A DNA stretch of 32,373 nt from Pseudonocardia terrae (GCF_021343995.1 NZ_JAJTTE010000069.1:1-32373); one strand, 5' to 3'. Counted from the first letter of the stretch, positions 7,361 through 15,441 are shown. The notes: a model not told the origin generated them from the sequence alone. Translations and numbers: made by a program.

Positions 7361-8497
7361 GTGGCCCGCACGCTCCTCGTCACGAACGACTTCCCGCCCC
7401 GCCGGGGCGGCATCCAGAACTACCTGCGGGCCCTGGCCGACCGGTTGCCGCCGGGGGAGCTGGCCGTGTACGCACCGGCGTGGGAGGGCGCTGCCACGTT
7501 CGACGCCGGCCTCGGCTATCCCGTCCACCGGCACCCCACGTCGTTGATGCTGCCCGTGCCCGAGGTCGCCCGGCGCGCGGCCGGCTACGCCCGGGAGCAC
7601 GGCGCCACCACCGTCTGGTTCGGCGCCGCGGCGCCGCTGGCGCTGCTGGGGCCGGTGCTGCGCCGGTCCGCGGGCGTCGAGCGGATCGTGGCCAGCACGC
7701 ACGGGCACGAGGTCGGATGGTCGATGCTGCCCGGTGCGCGGCAGGCCCTGCGCCGCATCGGCGACGACGCCGACGTCGTCACCGTGGTCTCGCGCTACAC
7801 CCGCGGCCGGTTCGCCGCGGCCTTCGGGCCGCGGGCGGCCCTCGAACACCTGCCGCCGGCCGTCGACACCGAGGTCTTCCGGCCGGACCCGGCCGCCCGG
7901 GAGGCGCTGCGGGCGCGGTACGGGCTGGGGGAGGCCCCGGTGGTGACCTGCCTGTCCCGGCTGGTGGCGCGCAAGGGGCAGGACACGCTGATCGAGGCCC
8001 TGGCGCCGCTGCGGGACCGGGTCCCGGGAACCCGGCTGCTGATCGTCGGCGACGGGCCGGACCGGGACCGGCTGCCCCGGCTCACGCAGCGGCACGGGGT
8101 GGCCGAGCACGTCGTGTTCACGGGGGCGGTGCCGGCGGACGAGCTCGCCGCGCACCAGGCGGTCGGCGACGCGTTCGCGCTGCCGTGCCGGACACGGGGC
8201 GGCGGGCTCGACGTCGAGGGTCTCGGCATCGTGCTGCTCGAGGCCTCGGCGTGCGGGGTACCGGTGGTGGCGGGGGACAGCGGCGGGGCGCCGGAGACGG
8301 TGCGCGAGGGCGAGACCGGGCACGTCGTCGACGGCCGGGACCCGGCCGCAGTGGTCGACGCCCTCGCCGACCTGCTCGGCGACCCCGACCGGGCGCGGAA
8401 GATGGGCGCCGCGGGACGGGCCTGGATGCAGGAGGAGTGGACCCTCCCCACCCAGGTCACCCGCCTGCAGCGCTTCCTGACCGGGATGGAGCCATAA
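7361..8497 (+). CDS. pimB: GDP-mannose-dependent phosphatidylinositol monomannoside mannosyltransferase (GT4)
   Basis: This 378-residue GT-B fold glycosyltransferase of family GT4 has an N-terminal acceptor domain opening with TNDFPPRRGGIQ, the glycine-rich loop seen in PimA/PimB. The C-terminal nucleotide-sugar domain carries the E-x7-E motif in EGLGIVLLEASACGVPVVAG. The position between the NlpC/P60 and FadD15 homologues equals Rv2188c (PimB', adding the second mannose to phosphatidylinositol mannoside at the cytoplasmic face of the membrane), and the length agrees. The GTG start is the only plausible one and is preceded by a leaderless -10 hexamer. The TAA stop codon lies inside a repeated palindromic sequence that forms the terminator zone with the converging fadD gene. 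Other GT4 functions cannot be excluded from sequence alone. Confidence 0.85.
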   Translation: MARTLLVTNDFPPRRGGIQNYLRALADRLPPGELAVYAPAWEGAATFDAGLGYPVHRHPTSLMLPVPEVARRAAGYAREHGATTVWFGAAAPLALLGPVLRRSAGVERIVASTHGHEVGWSMLPGARQALRRIGDDADVVTVVSRYTRGRFAAAFGPRAALEHLPPAVDTEVFRPDPAAREALRARYGLGEAPVVTCLSRLVARKGQDTLIEALAPLRDRVPGTRLLIVGDGPDRDRLPRLTQRHGVAEHVVFTGAVPADELAAHQAVGDAFALPCRTRGGGLDVEGLGIVLLEASACGVPVVAGDSGGAPETVREGETGHVVDGRDPAAVVDALADLLGDPDRARKMGAAGRAWMQEEWTLPTQVTRLQRFLTGMEP

Positions 8498-8577
8498 CGC
8501 GCGCCAGCCGGCGTCAGGAGCGCGTCATGGCTCCATAACGCGCTCAGTGCGCCCGAGAATGCGCGTTATGGCTCCGT
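8486..8577. repeat. Three copies of an ATGGNNCCATAACGCGC palindromic repeat, one inverted
   Basis: Copy A is at 8486-8502 and overlaps the end of pimB. Copy B is at 8527-8543. Copy C at 8561-8577 is an inverted copy matching A at 16 of 17 positions. A and B share 11 bases exactly (CCATAACGCGC). Copies can fold on each other and look like a REP-type family. Confidence 0.75.
8533..8571. terminator. Bidirectional hairpin between convergent pimB and fadD15-like genes
   Basis: CCATAACGCGC (8533-8543) pairs perfectly with GCGCGTTATGG (8561-8571) around a 17-nt loop. It sits between two converging stop codons. There is no T-run, as is usual for high-GC actinomycetes. Confidence 0.65.
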
Positions 8578-8590
8578 GACGCTGCGTCGG

Positions 8591-10402
8591 TCAGGCCGGC
8601 TGCGGGGTCTCGGCCGGGGCGTAGATCGCGGCGATCTCCGCGGCGTACTGCTGCGCCACGACCGCGCGCTTGACCTTGAGCGTGGGGGTGAGCTCCCCGC
8701 CCGCCTCGGTGAAGTCGACGGGCAGGATGCGGAACTTGCGGATCCGCTCGGCCCGCGACACCGCCTGGTTGGCCTCCTCGACCGCCGCGGCGATCTCCCC
8801 GCGCAGCTCCGGGTCGTCGACCAGGTCGGCGGCGGAGCCCGGGTCGCCCGTGGCGGCCTTGCCGTGGCGCTCGCGCCAGGCGGGCAGCGCCTCCGGGTCG
8901 ATGGTCACCAGCGCGCCGATGAAGGGCTTGCCGTCCCCGACGACCATGCACTGCCCGACCAGGGGGTGCGCCCGCAGCCGGTCCTCGAGCACGGCGGGGG
9001 CGACGTTCTTGCCACCCGCGGTGACCAGCAGCTCCTTCTTGCGGCCGGTGATCCGGAGGTAGCCGGCGTCGTCGAGCTCGCCGATGTCGCCGCTGTGGAA
9101 CCAGCCGCCCTCGAGCGCCTCGGCGGTGGCCTTCTCGTTCTGCCAGTAGCCGCGGAACACGATGTCGCCGCGGAGCAGGATCTCGCCGTCGTCGGCGATC
9201 CGGACGGAGTGGCCCGGCACCGGCCGGCCGACGGTCCCGACCCGCTGCGCCGAGAGCGCGTTGACGGTGATGCCGGCGCTGGTCTCGGTGAGGCCGTAGC
9301 CCTCGAGGATCGGCAGCCCGATGCCGCGGAAGAAGTGCCCGAGGCGCTCGCCGAGCGGGGCGCTGCCGGACACGGCGGCGACCACCCGGCCGCCGGTCGC
9401 GGCGCGCAGCTTGCCGTACACGAGCTTGTCGAACAGGGCGTGCTTGACCTTGAGCCCGAGTCCGGCGCCACCGGTGTCCCGGGCCTGCGACCACGCGATC
9501 GCGGTGTCGGCGGCGGCGTCGAAGATCCGGCCCTTGCCCTCGTCGTGCGCCTTCTGCCGGGCGCCGTTGTAGACCTTCTCGAACACGCGCGGGACGGCGA
9601 GCAGGAAGGTCGGGCGGAAGGTCTGCAGGTCCGGCAGCAGGTTCTTGGTGTCGGGCGTGTGCCCGATGACGGTGCGCGAGGCGATGGCACCGCACTGGAT
9701 GATCTTGCCGAAGACGTGCGCCAGCGGCAGGAACAGCAGCACCGAGCCGGTGTCGGTGAGCAGCTCGGAGAGCACCGCCCGGGTCGAGGCGATCTCGGTG
9801 AGCAGGTTGCGGTGGGTCAGCTCGCAGCCCTTGGGGCGGCCCGTGGTGCCCGACGTGTAGATCAGCGTGGCCAGGTCGTCCGCCTTCACGGCCCGGCGGC
9901 GCTCGTGGACCTGCTCGTCGGCGAGGTCCTTGCCCGCGGCGACGAGCTCGTCGACCGCGCCGGTGGCGATCTCCCTGACGAACCTCAGCGTGGTACCGGC
10001 CTCCGCGACCAGCGCCGCGTGGTCGGCGGTCTCGACCACGATCCCGACCGCGCCGGAGTCCGAGAGGATCCACTCGATCTGCGACGCCGAGGAGGTCTCG
10101 TAGATCGGGACCGTGACGCCGCCGACGGCGAGGATCGCGTAGTCGAGGAGCGTCCATTCGTAGCGGGTGCGCGACAGGAGCGCCACGCGCTCGCCCGGTT
10201 CGACCCCGGAGGCGATCAGCCCCCGCGCGACGGCCGTGACCTGCGCGGCGAACTCGGCGGCGGAGACGTCCCGCCAGCCGTCGCCCTCCTGCACCCGAAG
10301 CAGGGGCGTCCGCGGGACCTCGGCCTCGTTCGCGTAGACGGCGTCGAGGAGGTTCTCCTCCGGACCGACCGTGACGGTCGCCGGGACGCTGTACTCACGC
10401 AC
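8591..10402 (-). CDS. fadD15: Long-chain fatty acid-CoA ligase (FadD15-like)
   Basis: This 603-residue member of the ANL adenylate-forming superfamily shows the P-loop (YTSGTTGRPKG), the adenine-binding YGLTET, the hinge-region aspartate motif (HSGDIGELDDAGYLRITGRKKE) and a C-terminal lysine region (PTLKVKR). These are the marks of long-chain acyl-CoA synthetases, which activate fatty acids with ATP and CoA at the cytoplasmic membrane. Rv2187 (fadD15) occupies the same position next to pimB. The start is the GTG at 10402, with Shine-Dalgarno AGGAGGT eight bases upstream. A possible -10 TAACCT is at 10430-10435 on the minus strand. The gene is divergent from the SRPBCC gene at 10604 and converges with pimB. 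Substrate chain length cannot be read from the sequence. Confidence 0.9.
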   Translation of the reverse strand: MREYSVPATVTVGPEENLLDAVYANEAEVPRTPLLRVQEGDGWRDVSAAEFAAQVTAVARGLIASGVEPGERVALLSRTRYEWTLLDYAILAVGGVTVPIYETSSASQIEWILSDSGAVGIVVETADHAALVAEAGTTLRFVREIATGAVDELVAAGKDLADEQVHERRRAVKADDLATLIYTSGTTGRPKGCELTHRNLLTEIASTRAVLSELLTDTGSVLLFLPLAHVFGKIIQCGAIASRTVIGHTPDTKNLLPDLQTFRPTFLLAVPRVFEKVYNGARQKAHDEGKGRIFDAAADTAIAWSQARDTGGAGLGLKVKHALFDKLVYGKLRAATGGRVVAAVSGSAPLGERLGHFFRGIGLPILEGYGLTETSAGITVNALSAQRVGTVGRPVPGHSVRIADDGEILLRGDIVFRGYWQNEKATAEALEGGWFHSGDIGELDDAGYLRITGRKKELLVTAGGKNVAPAVLEDRLRAHPLVGQCMVVGDGKPFIGALVTIDPEALPAWRERHGKAATGDPGSAADLVDDPELRGEIAAAVEEANQAVSRAERIRKFRILPVDFTEAGGELTPTLKVKRAVVAQQYAAEIAAIYAPAETPQPA

Positions 10403-10603
10403 GATCCTGACCTCCTGGCCGGCATTGGCAGGTTACTCGTGAGGAAAGATAGCGCGTCGCCACGCCGGTCGGCAGGGCAGCGGGTGTCCGGCTTGTCCGG
10501 TTCGCCGCCTGGGGCCCGCGCGGCCCCCGATCCGGCCCGCGCGGGCCCCCGTCGCAGGTCCCGCAGGTGGGGCGGAAGGATCAGGCCCGCGAGGAGGTGC
10601 CCG

Positions 10604-10999
10604 GTGCCCAGTGTGGACGTGGTGGACGAGACATTCCTGGCCGTACCCCGTGCGCGCGTCGCCGCCGCGTTCGCCGACCGGGCGGCGTGGCCCGGGTTCT
10701 GGCCGGACCTGCGGCTCGAGGTGCTCGCCGACAGGGGTGACGAGGGCGTGCGCTGGACGGTGGGAGGGGCGCTGACCGGGAGCATGGAGGTGTGGTTGGA
10801 GGCCGTGCTCGACGGCACCGTCGTCCACTACTTCCTGCGCGCCGACCCGACCGGCCCGAACGGCCTGCCGACGACCTGGCCCCGCCGCCGCGCCGTCGCC
10901 GAGACCCAGCGCCGGCAGCGGGCCGCCAAGCGGATCGCGTTCGCGCTCAAGGCGCGGCTGGAGGCGGGCCGGGCTCCGGGGGAACCCCCGCTGACGTAG
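10604..10999 (+). CDS. SRPBCC/START-like small protein (Rv2186c position)
   Basis: This 131-residue protein resembles polyketide cyclase/START-like folds: VDETFLAVPRARVAAAFADRAAWPGFWPDLRLEVL, then a WTVGG...GSMEVWLEAVLDGTVVHYFLR hairpin. The C-terminal helix is strongly basic (RRQRAAKRIAFALKARLEAG). The fold forms a hydrophobic ligand cavity, and the ligand is unknown. The GTG start at 10604 is supported by GAGGAGG at 10591-10597. Its TAG stop (10997-10999) is the first half of the presumed -10 hexamer of the next gene. Together with the SRPBCC gene at 11823 and the ArsA-like ATPase it matches the conserved Rv2184c-Rv2186c group. Confidence 0.75.
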   Translation: MPSVDVVDETFLAVPRARVAAAFADRAAWPGFWPDLRLEVLADRGDEGVRWTVGGALTGSMEVWLEAVLDGTVVHYFLRADPTGPNGLPTTWPRRRAVAETQRRQRAAKRIAFALKARLEAGRAPGEPPLT

Positions 11000-11002
11000 C
11001 GT
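10997..11002 (+). promoter_or_regulatory. Candidate -10 (TAGCGT) for the metallophosphoesterase gene
   Basis: TAGCGT lies 9 nt before the ATG at 11012, giving a leader of at most two or three bases. The first three bases are also the stop codon of the upstream gene. Confidence 0.45.
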
Positions 11003-11011
11003 CTGCAGATC

Positions 11012-11800
11012 ATGCGGGTGCATGTGGTCTCCGACGTGCACGGCAACGTCGAGGCCCTCGCCAGGGCGGCCGACGGTGCCGACGCGGTGTTCGTGCTCGG
11101 CGACCTGATCGACTTCGTCGACTACCGGAACCCCGAGGGCGGGATCCTGGGCCGCGTCCTGGGCCCCGAGGTGAGCCGGAGGTTCGGCGAGGTGCGCCGC
11201 GCCGGCGGGCCCGGTGAGCTGCGGGAGTTCGCCCGGCAGGCCTGGTCGCGCATCCCCGACCCGGCCGCCGTGATCGAGGAGGCGATCGCCGAGCAGTACG
11301 AGGCGATGTTCCCCGTGCTCCCGGACCCGACCTGGGCGATCCCCGGCAACGTCGACGTCCCCGACCTCTGGCCCGCGCACGTCCGGCCCGGCACCCGGGT
11401 GCCCGACGGCGAGGTGGTCGAGATCGGCGGGCTGCGCGTCGGCTTCGTGGGCGGGGTGCCGCTGCCGCCCGGGTTCCCGCCGCGCAAGGGCGGTCCCTGG
11501 CGCCCGCACCTCGTCCCGAGCGAGGACTACCTGGTGGCGGTCGGCAAGCTCTCGGACGTCGAGCTGCTGTGCACGCACGCCCCGCCGGCGGTGCCCGCCC
11601 TGCACTACGACGTCGTCACCAAGCGCCGTGAGCTGCCCGGCCAGGGCCTCGTGGAGCTGATCGAGCGCGACCGGCCGCGGGCCGCGCTGTTCGGGCACGT
11701 CCACCAGCCGCTGGCGCAGCGGGCCCGGTTGGGCGCGACCGAGTGCGTCAACGTCGGGCACTTCCGGAAGACGGGCGAGCCGTACGTACTGCGCTGGTGA
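11012..11800 (+). CDS. Calcineurin-like metallophosphoesterase
   Basis: This 262-residue protein carries the five metal-binding motifs of the calcineurin-like superfamily in order: SDVHGN near the N-terminus, GDLID, GNVD, CTHAPP and GHVHQP near the C-terminus. The metals (usually Mn/Fe) are bound by Asp, His and Asn of these motifs, and the family hydrolyses phosphomono- or diesters. The substrate is not predictable. No signal peptide is visible, so it is probably cytoplasmic. It begins 12 nt after the SRPBCC gene and ends 22 nt before the next SRPBCC gene. In the M. tuberculosis order no phosphoesterase sits between Rv2186c and Rv2185c, so this looks like an insertion in the block. Confidence 0.87.
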   Translation: MRVHVVSDVHGNVEALARAADGADAVFVLGDLIDFVDYRNPEGGILGRVLGPEVSRRFGEVRRAGGPGELREFARQAWSRIPDPAAVIEEAIAEQYEAMFPVLPDPTWAIPGNVDVPDLWPAHVRPGTRVPDGEVVEIGGLRVGFVGGVPLPPGFPPRKGGPWRPHLVPSEDYLVAVGKLSDVELLCTHAPPAVPALHYDVVTKRRELPGQGLVELIERDRPRAALFGHVHQPLAQRARLGATECVNVGHFRKTGEPYVLRW

Positions 11801-11809
11801 TCGGCCCGG

Positions 11810-11815
11810 TAACGT
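11810..11815 (+). promoter_or_regulatory. Leaderless -10 (TAACGT) for the second SRPBCC gene
   Basis: TAACGT is followed by 7 nt and then ATG at 11823. This selects 11823 over the in-frame GTG at 11814, which overlaps the hexamer. Confidence 0.65.
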
Positions 11816-11822
11816 GCGCGGC

Positions 11823-12275
11823 ATGGCCGACGCGACGACGTCCTCGATCACCATCGACGCCGACCCGGAGACGGTCATGGCGGTGATCGCGGACTTCGAG
11901 GCCTACCCCGAGTGGGCGGACCAGGTGAAGACGGTCGAGATCCTGGAGAAGGGTGCCGGATCCGACCCCGCCCGCGCCGACCGTGTGCGGTTCTCGATGG
12001 ACGCCGGCCCGATCAAGGACACCTACACCCTCGACTACGACTGGGCGTCCGACGGCCGCTCGGTGAGCTGGACGCTGGTCAAGGGCCAGATGCAGAAGGC
12101 CCAGAACGGCTCGTACACCCTGGAGTCCGCGGGCGGCGCCCCGACCACGGTGACCTACAGCCTCGCCGTGGACCTCAACATCCCGATGATCGGCATGCTG
12201 CGCCGGAAGGCCGAGAAGGTGATCATCGACACCGCGCTGAAGGGCCTCAAGCGCCGCGTGGAGAGCCGCTCCTGA
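11823..12275 (+). CDS. SRPBCC (polyketide cyclase/COQ10-like) protein, Rv2185c type
   Basis: This 150-residue START-like protein has an N-terminal strand SSITIDADPETVMAVIADFEAYPEWADQVKTVEIL, a conserved WTLVKGQMQKAQNGSYTLE segment, a VTYSLAVDLNIPMIGMLRRKAEKVI loop and a long C-terminal helix. All are typical of the SRPBCC family found beside ArsA-like ATPases in actinobacteria. The fold binds a hydrophobic small molecule, and no catalytic residues are identifiable. The ATG at 11823 is chosen on the leaderless -10. The ArsA-like gene follows after 32 bp with its own -10, so the pair may be both co-transcribed and separately initiated. Confidence 0.85.
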   Translation: MADATTSSITIDADPETVMAVIADFEAYPEWADQVKTVEILEKGAGSDPARADRVRFSMDAGPIKDTYTLDYDWASDGRSVSWTLVKGQMQKAQNGSYTLESAGGAPTTVTYSLAVDLNIPMIGMLRRKAEKVIIDTALKGLKRRVESRS

Positions 12276-12294
12276 GCGCACACCCCCCGGCGGC

Positions 12295-12300
12295 TACGCT
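12295..12300 (+). promoter_or_regulatory. Leaderless -10 (TACGCT) for the ArsA-like ATPase
   Basis: TACGCT is followed by 7 nt and then GTG at 12308. Confidence 0.65.
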
Positions 12301-12307
12301 GCCGCGC

Positions 12308-13573
12308 GTGCGGGTCGTGCTGTTCACCGGCAAAGGGGGCGTCGGGAAGACGACGCTCGCCGCGGCCACGGCCGCCCGCCTCGCCCGGTCCGGGCGCAAG
12401 ACCCTCGTCGTCTCGACCGACCCCGCGCACTCGCTCGGCGACGCCCTCGGCGAGCGCCTCGACGACACCACCGAGGCCGAGCCCGCGGAGCTCGGGAACG
12501 GGTTGTTCGCCGCGCACGTCGACACCCGGGTGCTGCTCGACGACACCTGGGCCGAGCTGCAGGGACACCTGCGCACGCTGCTGGCCGGGGCCGGCGTCGA
12601 CGAGCTGCTGGCCGACGAGCTGACCGTGCTGCCGGGCGTCGAGGACCTCCTCGCGCTCGCCGAGGTGCACCGGCTCGCCACGTCCGGGCTGTGGGAGGTG
12701 GTGGTCGTCGACTGCGGCCCCACCGCGGAGACGCTGCGCCTGCTCGGCCTGCCCGAGGCGCTCTCCGGGTACCTGGAGCGGCTGTTCCCCGCGCACCGCC
12801 GGGCGGTTCGCGGCATGATCGCCGGGCTGGCCTCGGGACGGGCCGGTGCCGAACAGGCGGCGGGCTGGGACCGCACGGTCGACGCCCTGGACCGGCTCGC
12901 CGCGCAGCTCGCCGGGCTGCGTGCCCTGCTGGCCGACCGCGAGGAGACCTCCATCCGCCTCGTCCTCACGCCCGAGCGGGTCGTCGCCGCGGAGACCCGT
13001 CGCACGCTGACCGCCCTGGCCCTGCACGACCTGCAGGTCGACGGCCTGGTGGTCAACCGGGTCATGCCCGCCCCGCCGCCGTCGCTGCGCGGGCCGACCG
13101 CGCGCTGGCTGCGCGAGCGGCACACCGAGCAGCAGGCCGTGCTGGCCGAGGTGCGGGCGGAGTGCGGCGCCGCGGTGCCGCTCGCGACGGTGCCCTACAC
13201 CGCGGCCGAGCCGACGGGCGTCGAGGCCCTGGTCGCGCTCGCCGGCTGCCTGTACGGCGACACGGACCCCGTCGCGCCCGCCCCGCCCGGCGCCCCCGCA
13301 CTGCGCCTCGAGCGCATCGCCGGCAGCGGTACCTCCGCCGACTCCGAGTTCGAGCTGGCCCTGCGCCTGCCCGGCGCGGCCGACGGCCCGCTGGACCTGA
13401 CCCGGGTCGGCGACGAGCTGGTGGTCACCGTGGGCGCCACGCGGCGCCGGGTGAGCCTGCCCGCCGTGCTGCGCCGGTGCGAGGTCACCGGGGCACGGCT
13501 GGTCGGCGAGGGCCACGCGACGGAGCTCGTCGTGGTGTTCGCGCCGGACCCGGCGGTCTGGATGACGCGGTGA
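12308..13573 (+). CDS. ArsA/GET3-like deviant Walker ATPase (Rv2184c type)
   Basis: This 421-residue P-loop ATPase has the deviant Walker A FTGKGGVGKTT at the very N-terminus and the switch region STDPAHSLGDA, diagnostic of the ArsA/Get3 branch. VVDCGPTAETLRLL carries the catalytic aspartate region. From about residue 330 a C-terminal HSP20-like beta domain follows (FELALRLPGAADGPLDLTRVGDELVVTVG). No CxxC dimerisation pair or metal cysteines of arsenite pumps are evident, so arsenite transport is unlikely; a role in membrane-protein targeting or envelope assembly is possible but unproven. The frame is open further upstream over the SRPBCC gene, but the GTG at 12308 places Walker A correctly and has a leaderless -10. 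The next gene begins 13 bp after the stop. Confidence 0.85.
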   Translation: MRVVLFTGKGGVGKTTLAAATAARLARSGRKTLVVSTDPAHSLGDALGERLDDTTEAEPAELGNGLFAAHVDTRVLLDDTWAELQGHLRTLLAGAGVDELLADELTVLPGVEDLLALAEVHRLATSGLWEVVVVDCGPTAETLRLLGLPEALSGYLERLFPAHRRAVRGMIAGLASGRAGAEQAAGWDRTVDALDRLAAQLAGLRALLADREETSIRLVLTPERVVAAETRRTLTALALHDLQVDGLVVNRVMPAPPPSLRGPTARWLRERHTEQQAVLAEVRAECGAAVPLATVPYTAAEPTGVEALVALAGCLYGDTDPVAPAPPGAPALRLERIAGSGTSADSEFELALRLPGAADGPLDLTRVGDELVVTVGATRRRVSLPAVLRRCEVTGARLVGEGHATELVVVFAPDPAVWMTR

Positions 13574-13586
13574 CGGGGAGGCGGCG

Positions 13587-14015
13587 ATGAGCTGCACCCA
13601 CTCCGAGGGACTGACCCGCGAGCTGCGCGCCCTGGCCGTGGCCGCGCTCGACCGGGTCGGACCGCTGGTCGACGCCGCCCGCACGGGGGCGGGCGCGACG
13701 CCGTCGAGCTGCGCGTCCTGCCCGGTCTGCGCCCTGCTCGCGCTGCTGCGCGGCGAGCGCCCCGAGCTGGCGGCACGGCTGGCCGAGCACGCGGCGGGAC
13801 TGTTGACGGTGCTGCGCGCGTTGGTGGAGGAGCTGCCGGACCCGGCGGCGGAGGGAACGGCCGGCAGTGCTGCGGGGCGTGGATCCGAGGAAGAGAGCGG
13901 ACATGGCGCGACCCCTGACGGACCCGGCGACCACGGCGGGCCCGGCGACGAGCGACGACGGGGGCGAACCGCGGCGTCCCGGCGGGTCCAGCACATCCGC
14001 GTGGTGCGGGCCTGA
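13587..14015 (+). CDS. Small Cys-containing protein downstream of the ArsA-like ATPase
   Basis: This 142-residue protein has a helical N-terminal part (about 1-90) containing three spaced cysteines, C42, C45 and C48 (CASCPVC), and an Arg/Gly/Asp-rich low-complexity tail after residue 95. The cysteines could bind a metal. I do not recognise a named family, though the position beside ArsA is conserved by memory in actinomycetes. The ATG has Shine-Dalgarno GGGGAGG about 6 nt upstream. The tail region can also be read in another frame as an N-terminal extension of the ROK kinase. The stop TGA ends one base before the kinase's GTG at 14017, suggesting translational coupling. Confidence 0.75.
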   Translation: MSCTHSEGLTRELRALAVAALDRVGPLVDAARTGAGATPSSCASCPVCALLALLRGERPELAARLAEHAAGLLTVLRALVEELPDPAAEGTAGSAAGRGSEEESGHGATPDGPGDHGGPGDERRRGRTAASRRVQHIRVVRA

Positions 14016-14016
14016 C

Positions 14017-14979
14017 GTGCTCACGGTGGGGGTGGACGTCGGGGGGACCAGCGTCCGGGCGGGGGTCGTCGACCCCGAGGGCGGCGTCATCGACAGCGCG
14101 ACCGCGGCCACGCCCAAGAGCGACGAGGCCCTCGAGGGGACCATCGCCGCCTGCGTGAACGAGCTCGCGAACCGGCACGACGTGTCGGCCGTCGGGCTCG
14201 CGCTCGCCGGGTTCATCGACGCCGACCGCGGCCTGGTCCGGTTCGCGCCGCACCTGTCCTGGCGGGACGCGCCGGTCGCGGAGCGGATGCGCAAGCGCCT
14301 GGGTGTCCCGGTCGTCGTCGAGCACGACGCGAACGCCGCCGCCCTCGCCGAGCGCCGGTACGGGGCCGCCGCGGGCGCGTCGACCGTGGTGTTCGTGGCC
14401 CTCGGCACCGGCATCGGCGGGGCGCTGCTGCTCGACGGCGCGCTGTTCCGCGGCGCGTTCGGCGTGGCACCGGAGTTCGGGCACGTCCGCGTGGTGCCCG
14501 ACGGGCGCCCGTGCGAGTGCGGCAAGCGGGGCTGCTGGGAGCGCTACTGCAGCGGCACGGCGCTGGCCACCACGGCCCTGGAGATGCTGGCCGATCCCGA
14601 CGCGACCACCTCGGTGCTGCACCGCGAGGCCGCGCGCGACCCGGGCCGGATCACCGGCCAGCGGGTGGCCGCCGCCGCGCGCGACGGCGACCGGCTGGCC
14701 CACCGCGCGGTCGCCGACATGGGCCGGTGGCTGGGGGAGGGCCTGTCGCTGATCGCCGACGTCTTCGACCCCGAGCTGGTCGTGATCGGCGGCGGGGTCT
14801 CGGTGTCCGCGCCACTGTTCCTCGACGAGGCCCGCGAGCACTACGCCCGGGTCGTCACCGGGGCGGGCAACCGGCCGCTGGCCCGCATCCGCACCGCACA
14901 GCTCGGTTCCGCGGCCGCGGTCGTCGGGGCGGCCGAGCTGGCCCGCGAGGCGGTCCTCGCGGGTGGCGCGGCGCGGTAG
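14017..14979 (+). CDS. ROK-family sugar kinase (probable glucokinase)
   Basis: This protein of about 320 residues shows the ROK phosphate-binding motif VGVDVGGTSVRAG at the N-terminus, the EHDANAAALAE sugar-binding/catalytic aspartate motif, and the ALGTGIGGALLLDG adenosine motif. The ROK zinc motif is present as CECGKRGC, with the histidine in EFGHVRVVP. ROK proteins without a helix-turn-helix are usually ATP-dependent glucokinases, so glucose is the likely substrate. The GTG at 14017 directly follows the previous stop, but an ATG at 13903 with a possible Shine-Dalgarno (GAGGAAG at about 13887) would add 38 low-complexity residues. I favour 14017 because ROK enzymes normally begin a few residues before this motif. 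The gene ends 18 bp before the stop of the converging membrane-protein gene. Confidence 0.87.
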   Translation: MLTVGVDVGGTSVRAGVVDPEGGVIDSATAATPKSDEALEGTIAACVNELANRHDVSAVGLALAGFIDADRGLVRFAPHLSWRDAPVAERMRKRLGVPVVVEHDANAAALAERRYGAAAGASTVVFVALGTGIGGALLLDGALFRGAFGVAPEFGHVRVVPDGRPCECGKRGCWERYCSGTALATTALEMLADPDATTSVLHREAARDPGRITGQRVAAAARDGDRLAHRAVADMGRWLGEGLSLIADVFDPELVVIGGGVSVSAPLFLDEAREHYARVVTGAGNRPLARIRTAQLGSAAAVVGAAELAREAVLAGGAAR

Positions 14980-14997
14980 CCCGCGTTCACCCCGCGC

Positions 14998-15441
14998 TCA
15001 GAGAGTGCCCTCGTCGTCGTACGGGTCCCCGTCCTCGTCGGCGGGCTGCCACAGCCGCATCAGCAGCCAGGTCAGGCCGCCGGCGATCGCGACGAGGCCC
15101 AGCGGCAGCCCGTAGACCGAGGACATCCCGATCCACTGCGGCGCGGCGACCAGGACGATCCCCAGCACCACCAGCACGAGGCCGATGCCCACGGCGGCCC
15201 CCATGCGGGGCAGCGGCGGCGGCTCCGGAGGGACGTAGTGCTCCTCGGGGTCCAGCCGGGGATCGATCTCGGGCACGGGCGGCGGCTCCGGGACCGCGCC
15301 GTCGTGCGCCCCGCCCGGCCAGTGCGGGACGGTGCCCTCCGCCTTCCACGAGGCCACGACCTGCTCGAAGGGGTCGGGATCCGAGCGGCGGCCCTCCCGT
15401 CGGGGGTCGCCCTGCACGCCCTCCGGCTCGCCCGTGCTCAT
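14998..15441 (-). CDS. Small two-helix membrane protein
   Basis: This 147-residue protein has a Pro/Glu/Asp-rich cytoplasmic half (about 1-80), including a segment DPDPFEQVVASWKAEGTVPHWPGG, followed by two transmembrane helices (MGAAVGIGLVLVVLGIVLVAA and VYGLPLGLVAIAGGLTWLLM) and an acidic C-terminal tail (DEDGDPYDDEGTL). The function is unknown; no enzymatic motif is visible. The frame is open to 15492, but the ATG at 15441 has an excellent Shine-Dalgarno (GAGGAGG nine bases upstream) and is preferred. The gene is divergent from the acyltransferase gene, so the roughly 150-bp gap holds both promoters. Confidence 0.75.
   Translation of the reverse strand: MSTGEPEGVQGDPRREGRRSDPDPFEQVVASWKAEGTVPHWPGGAHDGAVPEPPPVPEIDPRLDPEEHYVPPEPPPLPRMGAAVGIGLVLVVLGIVLVAAPQWIGMSSVYGLPLGLVAIAGGLTWLLMRLWQPADEDGDPYDDEGTL

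Noticed and set aside
5735..8323. A minus-strand open frame of over 860 codons across the NlpC/P60 and pimB genes
   Set aside because: Composition is repetitive Arg/Gly/Pro, no motif is seen, and both plus-strand genes are well supported.
12308..13573. Arsenite efflux ATPase as the function of the ArsA-like protein
   Set aside because: It has a single ATPase domain, no metal-binding cysteine set, and no arsenic genes nearby; only the fold family is supported.
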